Assembly (NCBI GenBank): GCA_017481565.1
Contig: JAFUOZ010000080.1
Span: 1 to 34,289, forward strand
Direction: 5' to 3'
Source: Oscillospiraceae bacterium
Lineage (GTDB): Bacteria > Bacillota > Clostridia > Oscillospirales > Ruminococcaceae
DNA: 34,289 bases
This document shows, in pieces, positions 15,760 through 22,792 of the stretch. The number at the start of each line of letters is the position of its first letter. The first letter of the stretch is position 1. The notes below the pieces were generated by a model. It worked only from the letters and a program-made list of their open reading frames with translations. It was not told where the DNA came from and did not search any database. A program made the translations under genes and the position numbers.

Positions 15760-17157
15760 CTATTCCCAGCTTCCAAGATCAAAAAACTCAGGCGTATCGA
15801 CAACTCCCTCTGTTCCCGTAAGGACTGCCTGTATTTTTTTGGTATCATAATCCGCTATGACCATATGCACCACATCGTTACTGCGGATATTCACCAGATC
15901 CGTATCTGTTTTTTCACAGGTTATAAGCTCCTTGAAGCGATCAAGGGTAAGTCCTGTTTCACCGCTGAACAGCCTGTTGTATTTTTCCCACCTGTCGATA
16001 TTTACTCTGTCGGCGGTCATCTGATCCATATTTCCGTCAACCGCAAAGGTATTTACAACACAGAGACAGTTGGGGTCGTCCCATTCAAGACCCTTATGAA
16101 GAGGCGTGCCGCTGTCACGGATAACAGTTCTTCCGCACTCCTCCAGAACACACTGCTCAACGCACAAAGCGTCCTTTTCATCTGTAACAAGAATATTTAC
16201 CGAGAATGTATATGACGATGCTTCTGCCGCAAGATGCTCTGCCGCTTCTCTTGCCGTTTCAAAGCTTTCAAGGGCATATCTGAGCCCGTAGGTATAGCTT
16301 TTTCTTCCCTCAAATTCATAGACGCTTCCGCCGCCCACATCATGCTCGCCCATCATTACCCCGTTGTCATTTACCGCAGTAAGTATGGTGAGAAAGCCAA
16401 GCACAGATACAGAGGTATACGATTTGTCACCGTTGACCGAACGAAAAACCGTATGTACTTCACACATCTGATTTTCCGTACCCAAGGGCCATTCCAGTAT
16501 ACGACAGCTGATACGCTCCCCCGATGCGGTATTGTTTCCGTTTATGGTTATGGAGCTGCATGATGTTCCTCTCAGCACATCGGGAATAAGCTGTGCCAGT
16601 ATCATTTCGTCCCGTGAAATGATGCCGTCCTTTACAAAGCCCTCGCCCTCACCCATAGTATCGGATATTCCCAGAAGCTCCTGACGGTATTTTTCATCAA
16701 GTGAACCGAATATCTCATCACAGCGGAGCTTTACGCCCTCATAATCATTTACACCGGGAAACGCCATTGTTATATTCTCATATATATAAGGCTCCATATA
16801 TTCCGCATAATCGGGACGGGCAAGCATTATCGCTTCACCGTATGCCGCTCCCGCCTTATAATAATCGCCGCCTGTATAATCCAGTGTAACATCGTAATAG
16901 CTCGGCTTTTTTTCTATCACGCACAGTCCGTCCGATGAGCTGAAAACCGCCTCTGTGGTTTCCGCTGTGGCAGGAACACCTGTATAGTTATTGCTTACAA
17001 AGTTGGGATTATCCTCTATGGGAACAGGCTTAAGGATACTCTCCCCGGGGGTCGCCGTACTGTTTATGTCATAAGCAGGCTCTTGCGCTCCGCAGGAGGT
17101 CATAAAAAGGGATAATGCCATTGCTGCCGCCGTTGATGATATGATCTTCTTTTTCAT
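15760..17157 (-). CDS. C45-type Ntn-hydrolase lipoprotein
   Basis: The 465-residue protein has a lipoprotein signal ending in LFMTSC (Cys22), a low-complexity spacer to about 70, and a domain resembling the C45 (acyl-CoA:6-APA acyltransferase/penicillin acylase-like) family. The family pattern is CSSxxxxGxxTxxGxxIxxRxLxW; here it is SCSSITINGNNTASGERIS followed by RILEW, so Cys200 would be the N-terminal nucleophile after self-cleavage. Later VNDNGVMMGEHD and ILVTDEKDALCVE are also family-like. Such enzymes cut or form amide bonds in acyl-amides, bile amides or beta-lactams. It would act outside the cell. It follows the ABC ATPase by 10 bp in the same operon. The precise substrate is not readable. 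Confidence 0.82.
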   Translation of the reverse strand: MKKKIISSTAAAMALSLFMTSCGAQEPAYDINSTATPGESILKPVPIEDNPNFVSNNYTGVPATAETTEAVFSSSDGLCVIEKKPSYYDVTLDYTGGDYYKAGAAYGEAIMLARPDYAEYMEPYIYENITMAFPGVNDYEGVKLRCDEIFGSLDEKYRQELLGISDTMGEGEGFVKDGIISRDEMILAQLIPDVLRGTSCSSITINGNNTASGERISCRILEWPLGTENQMCEVHTVFRSVNGDKSYTSVSVLGFLTILTAVNDNGVMMGEHDVGGGSVYEFEGRKSYTYGLRYALESFETAREAAEHLAAEASSYTFSVNILVTDEKDALCVEQCVLEECGRTVIRDSGTPLHKGLEWDDPNCLCVVNTFAVDGNMDQMTADRVNIDRWEKYNRLFSGETGLTLDRFKELITCEKTDTDLVNIRSNDVVHMVIADYDTKKIQAVLTGTEGVVDTPEFFDLGSWE

Positions 17158-17167
17158 AGCGCACCCC

Positions 17168-17923
17168 TTACCAGCCCTGTTCCATCAGCCAGCCGCTGAG
17201 GATACGTTCTCTGCCCGAAAGATCACTGCCTTCATATTTTCCGAGAGATAATTCTCCCTGTATGCCGCCGTCCACAAGATATATCACTCTGTCGCTGTAT
17301 GCGGCTACCTTTGCACTGTGAGTTACCATCATAACGCTTGTGCCATTTTTGTTCACAGCGGAAAGCTCCTTCATCACATCGGCAGCGGCTCTTGAATTAA
17401 GCGCACCTGTAGGCTCGTCTGCAAAAATAAGCTTGGGGTCGTTTATAAGCGCCCTGCAGAGACACGCCCTCTGAAGCTGACCTCCCGATACCTCATTTAT
17501 CTCATGATGAGCAACATCGGAGATACCCAGTCTTTCCATAAGCTCCTCCGCTTTTTTTGCCACAGCCGCTCTGTCCGCTCCCGACTGATATCCGGGAAGT
17601 ATGATATTGTCAGCGATGCAAAGCCTTTTCATCATATACATCTGCTGAAAGATAAATCCCATTTCAAGAAGTCTCAGCCTTGAAAGCTCCTTCTTGTTCA
17701 TGGTGCTCATATTCCTTCCGCTGAAGCATACCTCCCCCGAGGTCATCTTATCCATTCCGCTGACTGTATAAAGCAGTGTGGATTTACCGCTTCCGCTTGG
17801 TCCCATTACGGAGACGAATTCTCCCTCCTCCATGGAAAAATCAACGTTTTTCAGTACATCGTTGCTGTATTTGTTTACTGTATAGGTCTTGCAAAGCTCC
17901 TTTGCAGATAAAATAATGCTCAT
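17168..17923 (-). CDS. ABC transporter ATP-binding protein (MacB/LolD type)
   Basis: The 251-residue ATPase has Walker A GPSGSGKST (41-49), Q-loop FIFQQ (90-94), signature VSGGQLQRA (145-153), Walker B LIFADEP (165-171) and switch His202 in MVTHSA. It resembles the LolD/MacB/FtsE-like group that works with FtsX-fold permeases. The permease gene ends 13 bp upstream and the C45 lipoprotein starts 10 bp downstream. The last 30 residues (KYEGSDLSGRERILSGWL) form an extra helical tail of unknown role. Confidence 0.95.
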   Translation of the reverse strand: MSIILSAKELCKTYTVNKYSNDVLKNVDFSMEEGEFVSVMGPSGSGKSTLLYTVSGMDKMTSGEVCFSGRNMSTMNKKELSRLRLLEMGFIFQQMYMMKRLCIADNIILPGYQSGADRAAVAKKAEELMERLGISDVAHHEINEVSGGQLQRACLCRALINDPKLIFADEPTGALNSRAAADVMKELSAVNKNGTSVMMVTHSAKVAAYSDRVIYLVDGGIQGELSLGKYEGSDLSGRERILSGWLMEQGW

Positions 17924-17936
17924 GATAATGTCTCCT

Positions 17937-20381
17937 TTATTCCTCTGAAATTCTTCTCATATCAATATCCTTTATTCCGATAAGCTTTACTGCCGCCGTG
18001 ATGATCACAGGACAGATGACTGCAAGGGGAATAATTATAAAATTAACGGGTATTTCGGGAAGGAAGCCGAAGCCTGTAAGCTCCAGATATCTGAAAAGCA
18101 GTCTTACAAGCGCTATTCCTGCTGTATTGTGCAGTATCAGGGCAATTATCACCGCCGAAACGGTAAGTATACCCATTCGCATAAGCTGACTTAAGCGTAT
18201 GCTGTTTTCGTCAAAGCCTATGCTCTTCATAAGTGCTATTTCGGATATTTCCTCGGTAATGAATACATTCATGTAAAGATATGTTATAAGCACAAGAATG
18301 AAAAGCACTCCTCCGCCCATTACATAGATCAGAAGATCAAATATATATACATAATCCTCCAGCATATCCTCTACAAATTCATCGGCGGTAAGTATCTGTT
18401 CACTGCCGAAATACTCCTCCAGCTGAGCAAACACCTTTTCCTTATCCTCCGAATCTATAACATATGCATGGGCATTGGCATAGTAGTTATATACATTTTC
18501 ATATTCGGGACTGAGAAGCATACAGCAATCTCCGCCCATTTCCATTTTGTCAAAAAGGCCCGTTACGGTGAACTGTACTTCCTTTGTGATTTTTCCTGTT
18601 TTATGCTCGTCATATTCGTCAATGCACACATTCAGGGTATCGCCTACATCTATTCCCAGCTCGTTTGCCGTGAAATAGCTGAGTGCGATCTCATTTTTTG
18701 CGGCAGGTGCCCGTGAGCCCTTGCGGTAGGGATATTTATCAACATTTTCATCACCGTAGATCAGAGAAAATCCCTTTGTTTCCGAGGTGTCCTCATTACC
18801 GTCGCCGTCATCGATCACAAGGCCGGCATAGCTGTACATGACTTCATCAATATAAGCGGGGATACCTGCATTTTTCAGATCCCTGTTAAGCGCTTCAAAA
18901 TATGAGATGTTTTCACTTATTGCCATATCCATGTATTTTTCGTCAGTCTCTTCATTGAAATCAATTCCGAAATCCAGCTGATATACAAGATAGAATTTCA
19001 TGAATTCAGGGTCGATAACGCTGTTTTTAACATTGAACACAAGCAGCATTACAGCCGCACCGAGAATATATGTGATAATAAGAAAAACATATCTTTTGAA
19101 TCGGCTCAGGATATCAGATACCGCCAGAAATAAGGGAACGGGCATTTTTTTCCGCTTTTCAAGACCTATCACAGAGCTTTTTCCGATACGCTCTCTTCTG
19201 TTCTCTCCTCGGATAGCATCTATTACGGATATTTTTTCTATCCTTTTTATCACTGAAAGAGTAAACAGGATTATCGCTCCGATTATAAGCACCACCGCCG
19301 ATATTCCGATAACAAGCATAAATCCCTTGGGAGGAAGCAGACTGTTTTCGCTGAACATGGTAACAAGGGTCTGAGAAAGCGGATAGCCTGCCCCAATTCC
19401 TATCGCTCCGCCCACAAAGGCAAAGAATATATACTTTGCTCCCAGAAGCCAGCGGAAGCTGAGCGATTCCACGCCAAGCGCCCTCATCATACCGATCTCA
19501 CGTTCTTCCTCCTTAAGCTCGGCTATCATGATAAAGCGTATGGTCATGAAGATTATCAGTATCATGAAAATACTGATAACAACACAGAATACCGATATTA
19601 TATATGTAAGGATATCATCATCGGAGGTTATTCCCGTATAGCTTACGTCCATCAGCATAAAAATCGGGACTTCCCATACTATACTTGTAAACTCGTTTTT
19701 TTTCACGTACGAATTATTTTCAAGCTGTACTCCCCAGTAGTCGATCTCCACGGAATAATCCTGCTTTATCACCTGAAAATCCTCTTCACAGACAACAAAA
19801 CGTCTGATCGCACCGGGAATGGGATCTCTGAAAAAGGTGCATACCTCAAATTCGTATACATTTCCAAGATCGGTAGTCAGAGTGACTGTATCTCCCTCTT
19901 CAAGACCAAGTCTTGTCTTATATTTCTGAGGAAGTGCGATCTGTCCGCTTTCAACATAAAAGGGCTTATCCTCAAGATCGTAAAGAAGATCCTGCTTTAA
20001 AGGCTGTGCCGCAAGAAACAGATTGCTTGTGGGAAAATATGCCTTTTCGGGATCATCTCCCTTATACCCGGGAAAATGCATCGAATCTGCCGAGATAAAA
20101 AGCATGGTCTCCTGCACCGTACTTTTTACGTTATCCGCCTGTGAGATAAGCTCATTCATACGTGTAACATACTGTTCACGCTCCGAGGTCTTGTATCTTC
20201 CCATAACGGCAATATCGGAGCTGTTGCAGTAGGTCAGTGCCTGATATGTCCTTGTAAGATTTGAATATACCTGTACCGCTCCCGCAAATACCACCGCCGA
20301 GGCTATTACTATAAATATGAACAGCACGGCGTTAAGTCCCTTTTTCCGTTTAAGATCGCTTTTCAGCATTTTAAAGAACAT
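17937..20381 (-). CDS. FtsX-like ABC transporter permease
   Basis: The 814-residue permease has two FtsX halves. Half one has a helix at about 17-38, an extracytoplasmic region to about 255, then three helices (about 258-385) with the coupling motif EREIGMMRALGV. Half two has a helix at about 430-455, another large outside domain, then three helices (about 680-800) with EISEIALMKSIGF. This is the layout of MacB-like or mechanotransmission systems that move peptides, lipids or lipoproteins, or act in envelope sensing, without a channel for solutes. GGAGG precedes the ATG. It sits between the barstar-domain gene and its ATPase, in one operon. The cargo is unknown. Confidence 0.93.
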   Translation of the reverse strand: MFFKMLKSDLKRKKGLNAVLFIFIVIASAVVFAGAVQVYSNLTRTYQALTYCNSSDIAVMGRYKTSEREQYVTRMNELISQADNVKSTVQETMLFISADSMHFPGYKGDDPEKAYFPTSNLFLAAQPLKQDLLYDLEDKPFYVESGQIALPQKYKTRLGLEEGDTVTLTTDLGNVYEFEVCTFFRDPIPGAIRRFVVCEEDFQVIKQDYSVEIDYWGVQLENNSYVKKNEFTSIVWEVPIFMLMDVSYTGITSDDDILTYIISVFCVVISIFMILIIFMTIRFIMIAELKEEEREIGMMRALGVESLSFRWLLGAKYIFFAFVGGAIGIGAGYPLSQTLVTMFSENSLLPPKGFMLVIGISAVVLIIGAIILFTLSVIKRIEKISVIDAIRGENRRERIGKSSVIGLEKRKKMPVPLFLAVSDILSRFKRYVFLIITYILGAAVMLLVFNVKNSVIDPEFMKFYLVYQLDFGIDFNEETDEKYMDMAISENISYFEALNRDLKNAGIPAYIDEVMYSYAGLVIDDGDGNEDTSETKGFSLIYGDENVDKYPYRKGSRAPAAKNEIALSYFTANELGIDVGDTLNVCIDEYDEHKTGKITKEVQFTVTGLFDKMEMGGDCCMLLSPEYENVYNYYANAHAYVIDSEDKEKVFAQLEEYFGSEQILTADEFVEDMLEDYVYIFDLLIYVMGGGVLFILVLITYLYMNVFITEEISEIALMKSIGFDENSIRLSQLMRMGILTVSAVIIALILHNTAGIALVRLLFRYLELTGFGFLPEIPVNFIIIPLAVICPVIITAAVKLIGIKDIDMRRISEE

Positions 20382-20401
20382 CGTCTTTTACCTCCGTCAG
20401 A

Positions 20402-20929
20402 TCATGTTATTATCAGCTTACATTCCCTGTCCTTTTCATTTATAAGCATCGAAAGCAGAAATTCCGCTTCATCGGGAATTATCCTGTGCATCTGGGAATA
20501 TCCGTCAAGCTCCACAGCCTTAACTCCCGAAAGTGAAAGCAGGTCCGCAAAGGCATCACGGTTGCAGCCGTACCATTCGGGGACCGAAAAAGCTCTTTTC
20601 AGCTCATTATGCAGCTGCTTTTTATCGCTTATATCATAAAGCCTGATACAGATATCCTCAGGCTGTTTTTCCGACTCATCTATCATTTTCTTTGCGGTCT
20701 CCGATATTATCCCCCTTTTCTCACAAAGGGAAAATTCCTCGGAAAAAGCCTCACAAAGCAGCTTTTTTATGTGCAGAACGGAATTTTTATCCTTGTAGTC
20801 ACATTCGGTAAGCTCTCCGAATATTTGCATATTTTCAGCTTCAGCAGTCATATAATCGGAATAGAGCCACTTTTCAAATATATCGGTTTTTATATATCCA
20901 TGGGCAAAGGCATATAATATCTCTTGCAT
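20402..20929 (-). CDS. Protein with C-terminal barstar-like domain
   Basis: The 175-residue protein has an unrecognised helical N-terminal part (about 1-90) and a barstar-like domain (about 94-175). Family features are DISDKKQLHNELKRAF, the hallmark PEWYGCNRDAFADLL and a closing strand CKLIIT. Barstar inhibits the RNase barnase by covering its active site; related domains serve as immunity proteins. No barnase or toxin gene is visible nearby, and there is no signal peptide. I start it at the ATG at 20929, with GGAGG 7 nt before it; a longer in-frame start at 20974 lacks one. A perfect promoter lies upstream (20965-20993), and the permease follows after 20 bp, so it heads the ABC operon. Confidence 0.83.
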   Translation of the reverse strand: MQEILYAFAHGYIKTDIFEKWLYSDYMTAEAENMQIFGELTECDYKDKNSVLHIKKLLCEAFSEEFSLCEKRGIISETAKKMIDESEKQPEDICIRLYDISDKKQLHNELKRAFSVPEWYGCNRDAFADLLSLSGVKAVELDGYSQMHRIIPDEAEFLLSMLINEKDRECKLIIT

Positions 20930-20964
20930 ATTTATCCTCCAAATACAAAAATTCACCATTTTAT

Positions 20965-20993
20965 ATAATAGCATATTATGTATAATTTGTCAA
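20965..20993 (-). promoter_or_regulatory. Sigma-A promoter of the barstar/ABC/C45 operon
   Basis: TTGACA (20993-20988) and TATTAT (20970-20965) on the minus strand, spacer 17 bp. The start would be near 20957. It diverges from the tRNA promoter 55 bp away. Confidence 0.8.
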
Positions 20994-21048
20994 TGGTTTG
21001 TGTCAGATTTTGTTACAATATATTTAGTAATTTATTTTTATACTGCTC

Positions 21049-21077
21049 TTGACAAAATGTAAAAAATATGCTATACT
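21049..21077 (+). promoter_or_regulatory. Promoter of the tRNA-Leu gene
   Basis: TTGACA (21049-21054) and TATACT (21072-21077) with a 17-bp spacer and TG one base before the -10. The start would be just before the tRNA at 21091. Confidence 0.85.
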
Positions 21078-21090
21078 ATAATAGTTATGT

Positions 21091-21177
21091 GCCGGTATGA
21101 TGGAATTGGCAGACGTGACGGACTCAAAATCCGTTGGTAGCGATACCGTGTCGGTTCGACCCCGACTACCGGCACCA
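21091..21177 (+). tRNA. tRNA-Leu (anticodon CAA)
   Basis: The 87-nt gene has acceptor arms GCCGGTA and TACCGGC, the D-loop TGGAATTGGCAGA typical of Leu tRNAs, anticodon stem ACGGA/TCCGT with loop CTCAAAA (anticodon CAA, codon UUG), a long variable arm, GGTTCGACC in the T arm, discriminator A and encoded CCA. Confidence 0.97.
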
Positions 21178-21179
21178 TG

Positions 21180-21218
21180 CTCTCAAACAATGGAACAGCG
21201 TTGTTTGAGAGTTTTTTT
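21180..21218 (+). terminator. Terminator of tRNA-Leu
   Basis: CTCTCAAACAA (21180-21190) pairs perfectly with TTGTTTGAGAG (21201-21211), followed by seven T. Confidence 0.95.
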
Positions 21219-21257
21219 CTTTGAAACATATATTTCAGATCAGGAGATGTGATCCTA

Positions 21258-22445
21258 TTGAAAAATAAAATGATCATACCATTATTTATAGCGGCGGCAT
21301 TATCCCTGACAGGCTGCACCGAAATAGATGAAACCTCACCCGTTATTCCCACAATGGTGACCGAGCCGCTTTTAAGCGAAAGAAATGCTCCCGCAGCAGG
21401 ATCCGATAATGCAGAAACCACCGTCCCCGACGATGCTTTATCAGATGTGACCGAAAGCACCGTGACCACTTCTTCAAGATTCATCGAAAGAAAGACCGAT
21501 TATGAGGAGTATTTCAAAGGCTGTCTTTTTGTGGGAGACTCAATATGCAGCGGTCTTAAGCTTCACAATGATATGCTTGGTCCCGAAACGGTAGCCGCAA
21601 GGGGCAATGTGGGAACATGGTCACTGAATGATTATACCTTTCAGTATAAAAACAACTCCGCAGATGAGCTTGATGTATATTCTATAGTTGAGCTGAAACA
21701 GCCGGGTGAGATCTTTATCTGGATGGGCATGAACGATATATTCATGACCGAATCGGATGACTTTGCAGATAATCTTAAAAAGCTTGCGGATAAATTCCTG
21801 GAGCTTTCACCCGAAAGCAGAATACATATCATATCTATCTCCCCTATCAATTCGGCTCACAGGTGGGCGATAGAATCAGACGGCAATATGTGGATAGATC
21901 TGCATAACGATGCTGTGAAAACCATGTGCGAGGAATCGGGATATATCGACTGGATAAACATACACGATACACTTGCAGACGAAAGCGGTACCCTTGCTCC
22001 CATAAACGACAGCGGAGACGGTATGCACTTTACTCCCGAAGCATATATGATCGTTCTTAATCAGATATATGACTATATGGAATCCCTTGGCGGTATAAGA
22101 CCCTCCAATGCTCCCGAAACATCAGCTGAAACAGAAGCTTCCGCCGAAACTGTCATTACATATGAAGAGACCAAAGCCGAAACTGCCGCTGCTGTAACGG
22201 AAAAAACGGAATACACCGAGACCGAGACTGAGACTGAGACCGAGACCGAGACCGAGGAAGCAGAGCTGCCCGAAGATGACTATGAATCTGACGACGAGGA
22301 AGCAGAACTGCCCGAAGATGAATTCGAATCTGATGACGAGGACGCAGAACTGCCCGAAGATGAATTCGAATCTGACGACGAGGAAGCAGAACTGCCCGAA
22401 GATGAATTCGAATCGGATGACGGCAGCGTGGAACTGTTTGAATAA
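21258..22445 (+). CDS. SGNH/GDSL-hydrolase lipoprotein with acidic repeat tail
   Basis: The 395-residue protein has a lipoprotein signal ending in SLTGC (Cys20), a Ser/Thr/Pro-rich linker, and an SGNH hydrolase domain (about 85-278). Visible blocks are FVGDS (Ser95), ARGNVGT, GMND (Asn159) and the DGMH motif (Asp254, His257). It probably removes acyl or acetyl groups from a cell-wall or plant polysaccharide at the cell surface. After a Glu/Thr-rich region come six Glu-Thr pairs and four 14-residue acidic repeats of type EAELPEDEFESDDE, ending GSVELFE. The start is uncertain: TTG at 21258 gives the best spacing from AGGAG (21242-21246); GTG at 21249 lies too close and ATG at 21270 too far. Confidence 0.85.
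   Translation: MKNKMIIPLFIAAALSLTGCTEIDETSPVIPTMVTEPLLSERNAPAAGSDNAETTVPDDALSDVTESTVTTSSRFIERKTDYEEYFKGCLFVGDSICSGLKLHNDMLGPETVAARGNVGTWSLNDYTFQYKNNSADELDVYSIVELKQPGEIFIWMGMNDIFMTESDDFADNLKKLADKFLELSPESRIHIISISPINSAHRWAIESDGNMWIDLHNDAVKTMCEESGYIDWINIHDTLADESGTLAPINDSGDGMHFTPEAYMIVLNQIYDYMESLGGIRPSNAPETSAETEASAETVITYEETKAETAAAVTEKTEYTETETETETETETEEAELPEDDYESDDEEAELPEDEFESDDEDAELPEDEFESDDEEAELPEDEFESDDGSVELFE
22218..22253 (+). repeat. GAGACY hexanucleotide repeat (six units)
   Basis: Six in-frame copies of GAGACC or GAGACT encode six Glu-Thr pairs in the SGNH lipoprotein. Whole-unit slippage would change tail length without a frameshift. Confidence 0.85.
22257..22424 (+). repeat. 42-bp coding minisatellite (four units)
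   Basis: Four tandem 42-bp units encode 14-residue acidic repeats: EAELPEDDYESDDE, EAELPEDEFESDDE, DAELPEDEFESDDE and EAELPEDEFESDDG. Units 2 to 4 are nearly identical in DNA, which points to recent expansion or gene conversion. Confidence 0.93.
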
Positions 22446-22488
22446 GAACAGGGTCTGTGATCCGATAACAAATTAATATAAAAATATA

Positions 22489-22536
22489 CTGTTCATCACA
22501 TGAAACATTTGTTTTTGTATGATGAACAGTTTTTTT
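22489..22536 (+). terminator. Terminator after the SGNH lipoprotein gene
   Basis: CTGTTCATCA (22489-22498) pairs with TGATGAACAG (22520-22529), followed by seven T. Confidence 0.93.
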
Positions 22537-22597
22537 ACATTTATATTATATAAAATGAGGAAATTTACGGTTATTTCGTTTTTTTTGCAGATTTGTC

Positions 22598-22626
22598 TTG
22601 ACATTGAAGGGGTTGAATGTTAATAT
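22598..22626 (+). promoter_or_regulatory. Sigma-A promoter of the GH25 gene
   Basis: TTGACA (22598-22603) and TAATAT (22621-22626) with a 17-bp spacer. The start near 22633 gives a leader of about 160 nt. Confidence 0.75.
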
Positions 22627-22695
22627 TATTGTATATAGTTATATAGTAAGACATTCTGTGCTCTGATATAAGAATGTGAGCGTATACCGACGAAA

Positions 22696-22736
22696 ATATA
22701 TGCTTTATAAATAAAGATAGCATATATGGTATATGC
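22696..22736 (+). promoter_or_regulatory. Mutually exclusive leader hairpins upstream of the GH25 gene
   Basis: ATATATGCT (22696-22704) can pair with AGCATATAT (22719-22727). Alternatively GCATATA (22720-22726) can pair with TATATGC (22730-22736). The two stems share 22720-22726, so only one can form at a time. The ribosome binding site is about 45 nt downstream. No known riboswitch family was recognised. Confidence 0.35.
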
Positions 22737-22792
22737 ATGATTATAACGATAAAAAAGATATGGCTAAGAAAAAGAACAAGGAGAAAACAAAA

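Noticed and set aside
20930..20974. Upstream start for the barstar-domain gene at 20974
   Set aside because: That codon overlaps the -10 region of the promoter, so it would not be in the mRNA; GGAGG points to the ATG at 20929.
21071..21484. 137-codon minus-strand frame containing VGVEPTRYRYQ-like text
   Set aside because: It reads through the antisense of tRNA-Leu and its promoter; this is a well-known spurious translation of Leu tRNA genes.
22280..22471. Serine-rich minus-strand and Asn/Lys-rich plus-strand frames over the minisatellite
   Set aside because: They are other-frame shadows of the 42-bp coding repeat of the SGNH lipoprotein.
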